Shown: positions 20,345 to 31,681 of the stretch, in pieces
Numbering within the stretch: the stretch's first letter is position 1
Layout: each line of letters begins with the position of its first letter
Assembly: GCA_050084985.1 (NCBI GenBank)
Contig: JBITNC010000001.1
Location: 16,430,001 to 16,494,000 of the forward strand
DNA length: 64,000 bases
Direction: 5' to 3'
Origin: Nageia nagi
Lineage: Eukaryota; Pinophyta
The notes under the pieces: generated by a model
What the model was told of the DNA's origin: nothing
Seen by the model: only the letters and a program-made list of their open reading frames with translations
Databases searched by the model: none
Position numbers and translations under genes: made by a program

Positions 20345-22487
20345 CCCCTTGGGGGTCATTTGTTAATAGGAGGATGATCATTTGATCAAGAGGAGAACTA
20401 TTGTGAAATTTGCTAAAACTCTTATACTCTCTTGCATGTGAATGTTGAGCATAATCTAATACATCAAGACTTGTTTCACTTAATGGGATTGTGGACTTGA
20501 GTACTTGTGCTTGGTGTTTACTTGTGGTTGTTATATGACTTGTGTGCATTTCTCGCAAGTGTATGCTTGTAAGAAAGTTGAATGAATATCTTATGAAGTT
20601 GTGTGATTGCCATTTGATAAACATTGTCCACTATTTCGCATGCAAATGGATATATGTTAGAAAAGTTCTTTCAATATCGTTTGGTTTGATAGACTGCTCA
20701 TGTTGTTGCACTCAGTAACACTGCTATAGACTCCATCTTGCTTACAACTTGGACTTAGTCATTTGTGGCAAGGATTGGATAAGTGAGTAGGCACATCATA
20801 ATAAACTCGGAGAGAAGGTGATCTAACCTAATCCATTGGGGAACTTGTCTCTAAATGAACTCACCTCGTATGCCATCATACCCACTTTGTATTTCTTTTT
20901 ACATTTACTTTGTTATTTTTCCTTTTAATTACCATCAAAAGTCTATCCTTTCAATTGGTGTAAAACAACTCCAGTGCCCATAGTAAACATGGTAAAAGTT
21001 GTTGTCTCTCCTCCCCACTAGGTCATTCCAAGTTCAACTTCTTATCACTTCTATAGACAACATTTTGAGATACAGAAACCTTGAGGTAACCAATCCTTGC
21101 AAGCGGAGGTTAGTAACACAACCTCGACCACATGGTTGGATGCCTTTCCATTTATCACCTAGGTGGTCTTTGTAAGAGGAAGGAAAAACATCCCAACACC
21201 ACCTTGTTAATTTTGTTTTCAAGTGATAAACAATAGCAAAAAAAAAGTGATCAAGGAGGACCAACAAGAGGGACTATGCATCTCTTCTTGAGATCATATC
21301 TCAGGGTGGACCATTGGACAATTTTGATATCACACTGCCTGCTGAATGACGTGGTTAGTCTGCAGATGAAATGAATGATAGCTCAATTGCAAGGGCCTGG
21401 GATTGGGGTGTAGAGAATGATCGATAGGTAGGGATCAGTAGCTCCAATAGGTCAAGAAAGATCATTAGCTCCATGGCATTAGGTAGCAGGTCCAAACCTG
21501 ACATTGACTAGACGCCTAATGTTGAAACTTCAACAACAACTAGCTATCAAAGAAGAGATCTTGCAATAGTTTCAATATATATGTGAAGGGATGAAGGCTG
21601 TCTACGAACAAAGACTTTTGAAGTTTCAAACAAGAACCAAGGAAATCATGCTAACTTCTTTAATTTACCATGATCTGATCTCCCATCAGATTTATATAGT
21701 AACTTTGAACAACAAATCAAGGAATTAGGTTCGTTAGAAATCCCAAGGCAAGCTGGTTTAGGATACCCTTGTTCAACCCTTTCAAAATCCAACATAAGAG
21801 TAAAACCCTCACTGCCACTGCAATTGTAACAAATGGCCTACTCAAAAACAGTGCTCAAGTCTTCCATGCAGAGACTCCATCACTGAATCACATAATGCAA
21901 AATGCTCAGAAGAAAGTGACAAGCTATCAACATGTTTCAGACATATGTTATTATGGATAGATTGAAGTCATATGCAATCGTTGTGAAAGGATCGTGCAGC
22001 TAGAGATGGTTGGAATCTCCATCCTTGTGAAATACATGGCAAACAAAGACAATAAACATCCAATGTGGGTTGCTGACATTCCTGATGAAGAATCTTGCAA
22101 ATCGGTCAAAAGAAACTGTGATTGGATTACTCTAAATAGATGGAAGTAAATTACCTTGGTGCTTAGAGGTCAGTATGTTCATCAAGCTTCTGAATTCCTT
22201 TTTAATAAAGTCTAGTTAATTAGAAAAAGCATATTGTACATGACATCATTAGGACTGAGTAGGGCATTAACAAGCACCACTCAGGCTTAGCTTGACAACA
22301 ATGCAAAAACGGTGCTAAAGACAAGAAAAAAGGCTTCATCAGTTAAGATATGACAGACACTCTAAAATCAATGCAACACAAAGTATGTTGTCTAACGCCT
22401 CAATGTTCTTCACACTTATCAACTGTGCAATGAACTTATTTATAAAATGAATTTGATCTTAACTTTGAAAGAGACAAAACAACTAAC
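20345..22487 (+). repeat. Decayed retroelement sequence, no intact gene
   Basis: Contains copy B (about 21,077-21,200) of the repeat at 1,210-1,340. After it (21,370-22,200) come short Gln/Lys/Ser-rich open stretches with many stops that resemble Gag only in composition. If exon 7 of the dehydrogenase lies left of the window, this is intron 6. I searched the minus strand here for the missing exons and saw none. Confidence 0.4.
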
Positions 22488-22569
22488 CGAGATATTTTGA
22501 ATGTCTCGAAATATTTGTAGGTATGGCCCCTGGATGAACTGAATTAGCAGTCACATTAGCACCTTCTTC
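22488..22569 (-). CDS. TIC32-like short-chain dehydrogenase, exon 6
   Basis: The minus strand has an acceptor (TTCCAG) at 22,570 and 82 coding bases reading EEGANVTANSVHPGAIPTNI and on to KYLG, then a plausible GTTAGT donor. TANSVHPG corresponds to the conserved xxNxxHPG segment that follows the YxxxK active site in this SDR subfamily. Exon 5 ends on a complete codon (phase 0), and this exon starts in phase 0 and ends one base into a codon, so it joins exon 5 without shifting frame. It codes residues 219-245. The following exons are not in view. Confidence 0.82.
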
Positions 22570-24779
22570 CTGGAATGAAAATCACAAAGATGTATCATTA
22601 ATGTTGAAACCAAATAGACATGCATTTGCATGTGTGCGTTCAGTGTATAACTAAACAACAATATAACCAAAAGCAGTATGACAGGCCAAAATGAGATTCA
22701 CACAACACTAGTCATTGATTGCACTGTAAAAACAATTGGTTTATATTAAATTTAATAAAAGAGTTGTGATCTTTCATTCAAGCATAAACAATGATTAGAC
22801 TTAATAAGCAGGGATTACCATAAGCATATAGTCAAACACTTACAAATCTCCACTTTTCAAGTATCTCAACCTTTATTATGTTCTACTGTAGAAATAGAAG
22901 ATATGATCAAACAAGACCTTGGAACCTAAACCTCGAGCAGTTTACAGACTCAGAACCAGACCGCAGGCAGTTTGCATATATGACTGATAAGCGATGAAAC
23001 AAGTCTCTAAGACCTACACAGATACAGAGGATCTCAAACCAGCTTGAACATGCACAAAATCTACACAGAACTAGACCACAGGTGGTCCCTACAAGTGCTC
23101 CAAGAGTCCAAACAAGGTAAAGCAAGTAGGAATAGCTTCTGTCCGACAGAACCAAGCAAGATTCAGTTAACACAAGCGAGAAAAGTTGATACAATGTGCA
23201 CAGCATGTTAGACAAGTAGACAGTTCTATATTTTCCGCTTGAAACTACAAGTAAAAAGCAACTACAATGCCATACTAGCTCAATCCTATAAATATACTAT
23301 TATTACATGCAAGGAATGATGTTACATATCTTCTTCTTCCGTTACAAGAATCTCCTAACAGCCTACCAAGAGAATATTTTACAGGTACCGTTTCCAAAGC
23401 AGTTACAACAGTCGAAAGTATGAGATGAAGGCCAAGTGGCAACAAGAAGAAGTGGATGAACTTTTCTCTTTCTCAGCATCATACTTCAACATCTATCTCA
23501 TGACTAAGTAGTAAAATATACATCGGTTACCAAAGTCAATGAAATAAGCAAATGTCTACATGTAGTCTAGAGTTACAATAATGATTAAGAAAAAACATTC
23601 CTATGCACCATGCACAAGTAGTTCAGGTCATTTCATTCGCAACTGAATAAATGGCATAAAACATTCTCACCAATGATAAAAGTTTCCTATGCTCATGCCC
23701 AAGAGCAATTCCTAGCCCACTTCAGCATCTCATCTGTTTCATACCATTTAGTGCCACATGTTATCACCGAACATTATTCACTTCAAGCTCCTAACTGATA
23801 ATTGTACATAGGGTATCTTATCACCAAAGCTTTTCTCAATATTGATATGACGAACTTTATTAAGTTGTATATATGGGTTCTTATTTTGCGTGGAATAAGC
23901 ACTTGCATGAATCCTTACCAGTTCAATTGTAATCAACAATATTGAAGGTCAGTGTGCATGAATCTGCAAAGGCACAAAGAGCATCTTTCACAAGCAATGA
24001 AAGAAGGGAAGAATCACTCAGTAACTTCAAATAGGTGTTTCCCTTTTGTTTTCTTGGTCATTCTTATTTTCAGGTGTTGCCCCTTCATTCATAAGTCTTG
24101 CCATCCCATGTTCAGTTCTCAACACTTACTGAACTTCTGAGTATTAGTGTCTATCTGTGTAATCTAGTCAACACAATGGAAGCAACTAAATAGATACAGG
24201 GTATAAGGTTCAAAATAGATACCAGGGTCAATATGCTGCACACTCAGAACCTGAGGTCACTATTAGAGCGTTATCAAATGTTAGTACTCTGAATTAGAAG
24301 CAATGGCTAATGTCAATCCTTTTTTCACCAAGGAGAAAGCAAATGGATTTTATTTGACAAGAGGTCATAAGGTGTTTCACTGAAATCATCGTAAACATGG
24401 GTTTTGAAATCAAAATCAAAAAGATCTCATGCAATGTTATGTGCTTCAATTATATTAACAGTATCTTTCAGAGAACACCTCCTACTTTCCCTGTAGTCCA
24501 AAAAGATAACTACGCAAAGACATTGGCCATTTGGCATCATCAAAAATCAAAATGGCTTGTGGTAGTGATCAAAGCAGCCAGCAAGTGCACTTTAGATTCA
24601 GACCTTCATTTCAGAAAAATTTCTTAATGTATTCCTCAGTGAGTTACTTGTGAGACAGAAACGGGGATTACAAAATTGATTTTGAGACCAAGATGATTCC
24701 CATATGATGCACCTTCTCATCTTAACTATGCAGATAAAGAAGAGATAAGTAGCTATAAGAATTATTGGAAAATGGTTGA
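22570..24779. other. Intron sequence without recognisable elements
   Basis: Ordinary mixed sequence with no ORF of known family on either strand. A 102-codon minus ORF at 22,907-23,215 is Leu/Cys-rich without family resemblance. Confidence 0.45.
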
Positions 24780-25730
24780 ATTTTGGCCGCGTAAATTTCC
24801 CTTCACCTGTTCTATTAGTGAAGAAAAAAGATGATCTCATGTGCATGTGTATGAACTATAGAACCATCAATAAAGTCACCATAAAAATTCAATACCCACT
24901 CTCTTACGTTCCAATAATCTTGAAATAATTTAGGTGGATACATTCAACGTTCATACAGATTGGTACATTTCAAATAATTTTATCAGCAGCCCACACATAA
25001 CAAGTTTCTAGTGATGTCGTTTAAAATAACAAGTGCCCCAGTAACTTTTGTGGGGAGGGTGGACAATCTCTTCAAGTCAAACTTTGAAAATACTGAAAGT
25101 GTTCTTAACAATAGTGTTTTGATTTTATCCCCAAAGGGATACCGCACCGGTTGGGTGCATGTCTAGTTGTTGGGAGGTCCCAGGTTCGAATCACTTTGTT
25201 TGTTGTAGTACTTGTCATGCGTGCGTGATTGATTTGAATGTAAAACTGTTAGGATTCCGTTCAAAAATCCATCCTCCAACCTAATAAAAAAAATAGTGTT
25301 TGATTTTCAACAAATCTAAACAAGAATACTTTCAAAATGTCAAGGCCGTACTTTTTGTGGTAGCACATTTTTATGCTAACCTATCAGATTGACCTCTTAC
25401 AGATGCATGTTTAGTGTTTGGAACATTATATCTGAAGAAGGTAAATCTCCTCATAGACTTGAATTATCGAAAAATAAATGGCTCCAATCAATGTCCAACA
25501 GTTGAGTATTTCTTTTCTTGGCCAACTTTAAAAAAGGGTGTGCATTACATGTTTAATTTTCCCAGATAGTTGAACCACTCACTGCATTCATTCAAAAAGC
25601 CAAATGGTCTTCTAAGACACACATGCAGCAAGATAGTTTTAACTCACTTAAGGATAAACTAATAATGGCACCAGACTCGAATCTTCTAAATCCTTCTAAG
25701 ACTAAGCTTACACTGAATCTTCTGTGGTAG
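24780..25730 (+). pseudogene. Ty3/gypsy reverse transcriptase - RNase H relic
   Basis: Reading across frames gives [25 protein letters not shown] and YPL (the N-terminal RT motif), then SFKITSAPVTFVGRVDN (the FGLxNAPATFQ region) near 25,020-25,080. After the SINE come a C(M)FSV/ISEEGKSP segment near 25,410 and VEPLTAFIQKAKW followed by FNSLKDKLIMAP at 25,570-25,680, matching the start of the gypsy RNase H region. The YxDD box is not recognisable. Many stops and shifts make this an old, dead fragment. Confidence 0.72.
25127..25292 (+). mobile_element. tRNA-derived SINE with target-site duplication
   Basis: The body has a tRNA-like head: an A-box-like GCACCGGTTGGGTGC, then GGGAGGTCCCA and a B box GGTTCGAATC at 25,183-25,192. 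A short A-rich tail (CCTAATAAAAAAA) closes it. ATAGTGTTTTGATTTT (25,111-25,126) is repeated as ATAGTGTTTGATTTT (25,293-25,307), with one T fewer. It is about 166 bp long and splits the gypsy relic. The internal pol III promoter is inferred from the two boxes. Confidence 0.82.
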
Positions 25731-26699
25731 CGATTAGCCATGTAAAAGAGCTCTTCTACAATCTGAAAGGAACTAAGAAGTGGTTCTTGCCTTTGACATA
25801 GTAATCGATCATATGCCTGTACACTAATTTCTGTGGAAGGGAGAACTGTATTCATGGGATATGGTTTTTCCATGAATATTGACCCAAATTGTCATACAAA
25901 GAGCAGAAGGGTAATGTCGTTTTCGATATAAAAATAACCAAATTTATTTTGTAAACAAAAAGGAAACTTTTCAAAGGGAAGGATGCCATGGCCTACAATG
26001 CAAAAGATCTAGTATAGATCTCTCTTGCACTGAACTTTTCCAATTTTGCTTTTTCAAAGTGTTGAGTGAAAACAGAAAAAGATCCTATATTTACAATAAA
26101 TTTCTGGAAAGAATCGTTGAGGATTAGAATCATTGACGACTTTAAGAACTCTGTTAAACGTCAGTGGTAAGATCCACCAACAAACAGATGCGCAGACAGT
26201 TTGAGTCAACTAAGTTATGAAAGACATACTCTGACCACAACTGGCAGAAAACACTTACTTTGTGGATAGATTGACCCTGAAGAAAGTAAAAATTGAAGAG
26301 TTAATGACATCGTGAGGACTTCTTGCAGTCAATGAAACTGCTGCAAGAGGACCTAATCTGGAGTTTGGAGGCGTTCCAATTACTTCGAAGCATTTCGGGT
26401 GGTTACAGAGGTACACAGGCAGATGACGTTGTCCAGTTACGATAGGCCAAGTTCCGGATGCCATAACTTTTGATCCGTAAGTCAATTTTGTGCATTCTAC
26501 CCACCATTGGAAAGCTCTTGACGTCCACTTTCTGAATAATAACTTTATGAAACTGTCTTGGGTGCATGTGTCCCTGTGACCAGAGGCATAAAGCCATGCA
26601 CCTAGAAAATTAACAAGTCAAATGTTTGGTCAAAAAATAACTCCATATTTCTTGAGCAAGCCAAGAAGTATGTGAGAATCAAGAGAAAAACATGAGATA
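25731..26699. other. Intron stretch with a probable old LTR fragment
   Basis: No coding motif. The stretch 26,400-26,590 (ATAACTTTTGATCCG, GGAAAGCTCTTGACGTCC) resembles LTR/leader repeats of large plant genomes by memory only. No partner copy in the window. Confidence 0.25.
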
Positions 26700-26966
26700 C
26701 CTAGCACTGTAAAACATAAGGTTCACAACTAGAATGTCATTTATCGTACTGTGACTGTATATGCTGATTTTAAAGCAATACAAAAATCCATTGAAGTGCC
26801 CAAATCTTGTCTTTTTCATTCTGCTATGTTATTCTCTATGTGAAATTTGTTCATTTGGTTTTGCTAGTTTGCTATCGTTTTTGTTGATTTTGCAATTATT
26901 GTTGAAAGTGATTCATAAAATGAATAAGCAAAATTTGAATTAGAAAAATTAACATTTGGTATTAAA
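26700..26966 (+). repeat. Decayed 5' LTR end and primer site of a copia element
   Basis: AT-rich sequence ending TTAACA is followed at 26,955 by TTTGGTATTAAAGA, a decayed form of the Met-tRNA primer site (TGGTATCAGAG). A copia Gag start follows 90 bp later. The LTR's left end was not located. Confidence 0.4.
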
Positions 26967-27055
26967 GATAGTTAGAGTGTAGGTTGAAAGAAAATTATTC
27001 TTCTATCTAGTAATAAGTCTGGAGAGTTCTTTTCCTTGTCATCCATGAGATATAA

Positions 27056-27950
27056 TGGCACAGCACAAAGGCCACTCAAAGCTTCCTCTTCCTAAGTCCA
27101 ATGATGAAGACTACAGTTATTGAAGCATCAAAATGCAAATTCTCTCGAGTCCAAGGGGCTGTGGAAAAGTGTGAAAAATCATTATGTTCCTGAAAAATCA
27201 AATGTTCCTTCAAAAGATTGGAAGACCTTCTCAAAGGATGCTATGAAGGCCAAGGAGAAGGAGGAGCGAAAGAAAATTGAGGCACTCTACCACATCTTCT
27301 CAACCCTAGATAAACCCATTTTCTCTCTCATGGCAACCAAAAGGATTGCAAATAAAGCTTGGAAGGGTTCCTATGGTGGGTCAAATGACCAAATAAAGAC
27401 TATGAGATTGCAAATGACCAAGAGGGAGTTTGAGAATCTCAAGATGATGGGGGGAGAAGAAGTGGAGGTTTTTTTGATATAAATCTTAAGGGTGTTGTTA
27501 ACAAGATGGTCATTAACAGAAAAAATTTGGATGATCTTGTTATTTACAAGAAAGTGTTGAGGTCATTTCTTCCAAACTTTTGCCAACTAGCAACGGTATT
27601 TGAGCACATGAAGGATTTTACCAAATTGAAGTTTGATGAACTTCAAGGAGCTCTCTAGTTATATGAAGTGAGCTTGGAGGAGGATGAAGTTACCTTGGAC
27701 AAAGCACTTGCCTCCAAGGCAAATGTCTCCAAAAAGGAGGCTGGTTATAGTTCCAAAAGCCAAGGGAAGTGCCAAGAAAATAGAACTAGTGGGTCTAAGG
27801 GGAAGGACAAGCCAAAGATGAAAACTCTCATGTCACTATTGCAAGGAACCAAGCTATTTTGCAAGATAATGCAAAAAAAAAAAGCTATCGATAAAGGAAA
27901 AGTCCAAGAAACAGTTGGTATTTGTGTAGTAAGCATGGTAAGATGAAAAT
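27056..27950 (+). pseudogene. Ty1/copia Gag (UBN2-type) relic
   Basis: From an ATG at 27,056 the frames give the plant copia Gag pattern: KAKEKEERKKIEALYHIFS, LDKPIFSLMA, KAWKGSYGGS, and MRLQMTKREFENLKMMGGEE (27,120-27,482). A shifted stretch around FDELQGAL follows, then a basic linker and a zinc-knuckle-like CHYCKE..CKKKK near 27,830. At least four frameshifts or stops occur. Immediately right of it copia sequence appears on the opposite strand, so the element is broken there. Confidence 0.75.
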
Positions 27951-27984
27951 TCTTGATATATATTATGCTTTAAACATGAAATAT

Positions 27985-29260
27985 AATTTTCTTGGTGTGT
28001 GATAGCTTCCTAAACACAAGGTCCTTAATCTCAAACTCTTTCATCATTGATTGTTTCAATAGATTCTTGATTGAAGGAGAGCTTCTGGTGTACATCAAAT
28101 CATCTACATACAAACACAAGCAAGACATCATGACCTTCTCTTTTGATGTAGAGTGTAGGATTACTCTTACACCTCATGATTCCTTGCTTCAAGAACATTA
28201 TCAATGTTCTAAGTGCTTGCTTTTAAGGCCATACAAGGTCCCTTCAACTAGTAAACAAAACCATCTTTTCCTTTCACTTCAATATGTTTAGACCGCTCCC
28301 CACATGGACATCTTCTTTTATGTACCATTCAAAAAGGCTGATTTCACATCCATTGGGTGAATTGTCCACATTATGTGGGATGCTATTGCTAGAACCATGC
28401 AAATGGTCTCCATCCCAGCCACATATACAAAGCTCTCTCCATAATCAATGCCTTCTCCCTGTGTAAAGCTTCTTGCCACTACCCTATCCTTATGTTTCTC
28501 AATACTTCTATCACTATTATGCTTTGTCTTGAACAACACATTTTGTCTCCACAACCTTTTTGCACTCAGACAATTCACAATGTGGTCAAGCATAATTTTT
28601 TTATGTGAGATAATCACCTCTTTCATAGCATTCTTCCAAATCTATTTTTTATTTGCCTCCTCAAATGATGAAAGCTGTACCTATTCCTTAACCATTGATG
28701 CAAAGTGGGTAGCATTACTTTGTGCCATCTCAATATCACCATCTCCATCAATGTTCTAACTTCTCAATTCTATTCGTGACTTCATCGAACTCATTTGCTT
28801 GACTTCTAGTTAGTATCTTATTGAAATTGGAATCAAGAATTTGATAGAGTTGATTATCTTTGAGAATTTTGTTGTTTATAACAGTGCGTTGAAACTTGCT
28901 GATTGGAGAATCATCACTAGTGACATTATCATGATCATCTTCACTTGAAGAAGAGGTGCCACTTGAGGATAGTGGTTATAGGGTGGATTTGGAGTTGGTG
29001 TAGAAGGTTGATCCAAAGCTTCATTTATCTCTCGAACAATCACAAGCTTCCTCCAACTTTGTTGTACATACACTCACCCTTCACCAAATATCACCTCTAG
29101 ATTCAATGATCTTTTTGGTATTTGGATTATAAAATTGATATGCTTTGCTGGTCTCTAAATACCCAATAAGCACACATGGAATATGTTGATGCCTCAACAC
29201 ACCCATCCTTTTTTTGCAAAAGATGGGAGGCCCTCAATCTAGAAAGCAAGTAGGAACTTT
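27985..29260 (-). pseudogene. Ty1/copia integrase C-terminus and reverse transcriptase N-terminus, disrupted
   Basis: Reading leftwards: IGYLETSKAYQFYNPNTKKI (29,070-29,170) matches the copia integrase C-terminal signature. An acidic linker follows. Then the RT start spans 28,626-28,318: FKTKHNSDRSIEKHKDRVVA, SFTQGEGIDYGESF, MDVKSAFLNGT. The YVDDL active-site box (28,085-28,105) is near the left end. Stops and shifts are frequent. It plausibly continues the integrase core at 37,000-36,380, split from it by the 29.3-36.4 kb insert. Confidence 0.8.
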
Positions 29261-29516
29261 AGAAGGCTTGACCCAAGCAACATTTCGGGAAGCAATGGAA
29301 GAAAGTTGTTCACAAGAGCCTGAAGTGCAACTTTAAAAAGCACCCAGAAGTTAATATAAAAGAGGCACTTTCTGAAGTACACATCTGCGAGTACGAGGGT
29401 GAAGTTTAAATTGGGCAAAATCACTAATATTACATGAAGAACCATGAATTTTACATGGCCTCTTAGAAAGAACCACTATAGAACCAAAAGGTGGCAAGAA
29501 AATGGTTAAGTCCAAA
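29261..29516. other. Junction between copia relic and module array
   Basis: No clean boundary or target duplication is visible. TATAAAAGAGG occurs near 29,357 without a 58-bp module at the usual distance. Confidence 0.3.
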
Positions 29517-29995
29517 GTTGGTCGCATAGTACAGGAAAGTCACTCATCCCTCTTTGAGGAATGGTCCGACCACCCTTTAAGCAGATTTCAGCCCCTAAAA
29601 ATGACAGCCCTCAAAAATTTTCATCTTGAGGGTGTTTACATGATTTCAAAAGTTGCATTACCATCCTTCAAAGATCATGCGACCACCGCCTCTTGAAGAA
29701 GCAAAGCTGAAAAACAAGGAAAATGGGTCATTTGGAAGGTGTTCGCATGATTTCAAATAGTTACAAATCCATCTTTCTCCAGCCATGCGACCACCCCTCT
29801 TGAACGGTTCAAGAGCACAAAATTGGCTAAGTGTTCGAAATTCCTCTTCAAAGGGTGTTCACACAATTCAAAAACATTGCAAATCCATCTTTTTGTTATC
29901 TCCCGACCACCCTCACTTCAACGTTGCACTTGTCTTAACCACATTTGGCCTTCACCTTCGCCGTACGGACGAGGACACCTAACAAATGAGGCTAG

Positions 29996-30004
29996 TATAT
30001 AAGG
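29996..30004 (+). promoter_or_regulatory. TATA box before module 5
   Basis: TATATAAGG, 54 bp before the module at 30,050. Confidence 0.5.
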
Positions 30005-30246
30005 AAGGAGCCACCCAATTCATTTGTTCACTCAGTTTGCAAATCCAAGGGTGTTCGCACAATTTCAAAAAGTCACCTTTTCATCTTTCAAAAACCTTGC
30101 GACCACCCTCCTTTCAGGATTTTGGGCTCTAAACGTCTAAGTATTGAGTTAAGGGGCTCCTTAGAGGCGTTCGCATGATTTCAAGAAGTTACAAACCCAT
30201 CTTTGGCAAAGCGCACGACCACCCTCACTTAGACAAGCAAGGCCAG

Positions 30247-30255
30247 TATAAAAGG
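30247..30255 (+). promoter_or_regulatory. TATA box before module 7
   Basis: TATAAAAGG, 48 bp before the module at 30,295; preceded by GACAAGCAAGGCCAG. Confidence 0.5.
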
Positions 30256-30562
30256 AGAGAGTCGCCTATTTTATCCATTTCACTCCAGCTTAAAGGTGTT
30301 CGCATGGTTTGAAGAAGTCACCTTTACATCTTTCAAACACCGTCTAACCACCTTCTTTCAGGATTTTGGGCTCTGAAATTGGCTGTGTTGAAAGAAGGGC
30401 TCCTATTAGGTGTTCGCATGGTTCTCAAAAGTTGCAAACCCATCTTTAACAAAGCATGCGACCACCCCTTCCAAACGTTGAACATGCACTAGAAAGCTTG
30501 TCTCAAGCTCATTCGACCTCCACTCTGACCAGTCTAACGTAGACACCTGTCAAGCAAGAAAC

Positions 30563-30571
30563 TATAAAAGG
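30563..30571 (+). promoter_or_regulatory. TATA box before module 9
   Basis: TATAAAAGG, 52 bp before the module at 30,615; preceded by GTCAAGCAAGAAAC, similar to the previous box. Confidence 0.5.
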
Positions 30572-31051
30572 AGGAATAAGCACTTATTTGTACCAAGTCA
30601 TACTTGGCATCCAAAGTGGTCGCACGGTTCAGGAAAGTTAGGATTGCATCTTTTGCAAAATGCCCGACCACCTCCTTGCACTTCAAAATTGCCTAAGTGT
30701 TAACCCAAAGCACTTAATGAGAGTTCGCATGATTTTGGGAAGTCATAATGGCATATCTTTGAAGACATGCGATCACCCCTTCTTTGCGTCCAAGCTCAAT
30801 TCAAGTGTTCGCACAGTTTTGAGAGGTCACCTTTGCATCTTTTGACGGATATGAGATCACCCTCTTAGCTGCATTTTGGGACCAAGTTTGGCACCTCAGC
30901 TCGCTCATCTTTGGTCACACGTTCTCACAAAGTTACAATTGCATCATTTTGAGAGCTAGCGACCACTCTCCTCCTCTTGCATGAAAAAGGACACTTGTTG
31001 AAAAACTTGTTTTCTCTCCAAGATGTTGCCACTTGGCAATTTTGAAGCACT

Positions 31052-31060
31052 TATAAAAGA
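31052..31060 (+). promoter_or_regulatory. TATA box before module 13
   Basis: TATAAAAGA, 48 bp before the module at 31,100 and 630 bp before the large ORF. Confidence 0.5.
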
Positions 31061-31681
31061 AAGAAAAGGGGGTGATTTAGTCATATTTGGTACTTCATTA
31101 CTGATCGAACAGTTTTTTCAAGTCACATCTCCATCATCCTAAAAATGTGCGACCACCTTCTTCTTGCATTAACATTGATACCTCGTGTTTTGTTGCACTT
31201 ATTGCACCTCGCATTTAATCATCTTTTGCATTGGTTAAGTAAAATTTTGTTGCATGGCCATTTGAGTAGTAATTGCATTTTGTCCTAAGTTGGTCCATGC
31301 ATACATTAAGTCTTTTTGTTTTGTCTTAGTCGAACCTTCCATTTTGTCACGTTGCATCAAGTCATCTTTTGTGGTCGCATCATTTGCCCAAGTTGAGAAA
31401 GCATCCTTCCAATTTGGTGCAACAAGGTTCAAGTCCATTTGCATTTTAAAAGGGGCCACAGGCTAGCCAACATACACACATTCATGCATTAAAGTCATAA
31501 CATAAACATGTTGCATGTAGGAAAGGTCGACCACCTTGTTGTCATAAACATTCATTGCCCAAGTCCATCGCACCCATACAAAGACATACAGATCTGCCAA
31601 GCATTGCATCTTTCTTGCACCACGCCCAACATTTGTCAAAGTCCAATCGCTACTAACTTGGTATGTTTGTGCAGATTTTGA

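Larger units (their letters stand above)
29517..31157 (+). repeat. Array of thirteen 58-bp modules with imperfect inverted ends and variable spacers
   Basis: Modules start at 29517, 29631, 29738, 29854, 30050, 30166, 30295, 30409, 30615, 30720, 30804, 30918 and 31100. Eleven are 58 bp long; the second is 57 and the twelfth 50. Each begins near GGTGTTCGCA, has a central AAGTTGCAAACCCATCTTT-like stretch, and ends near TGCGACCACC; the two ends are inverted repeats with one mismatch in the best copies. Spacers (26-148 bp) differ in length and sequence. Four modules have a TATA box 48-54 bp upstream. The function is unknown. It is probably the LTR or 5' regulatory region of the element whose ORF starts at 31,682. 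Confidence 0.85.

Noticed and set aside
20345-22487. Further exons (7 and beyond) of the TIC32-like gene
   Set aside because: Scanning the minus strand for the expected GAATTCYVALxP and SGKYF-type segments found nothing here or further left in the window.
29517-31157. CRISPR-like array (repeats of constant length separated by variable spacers)
   Set aside because: The repeats are only moderately similar to each other, spacer lengths vary from 26 to 148 bp, there are no cas genes, and the surroundings are plant nuclear TE DNA.
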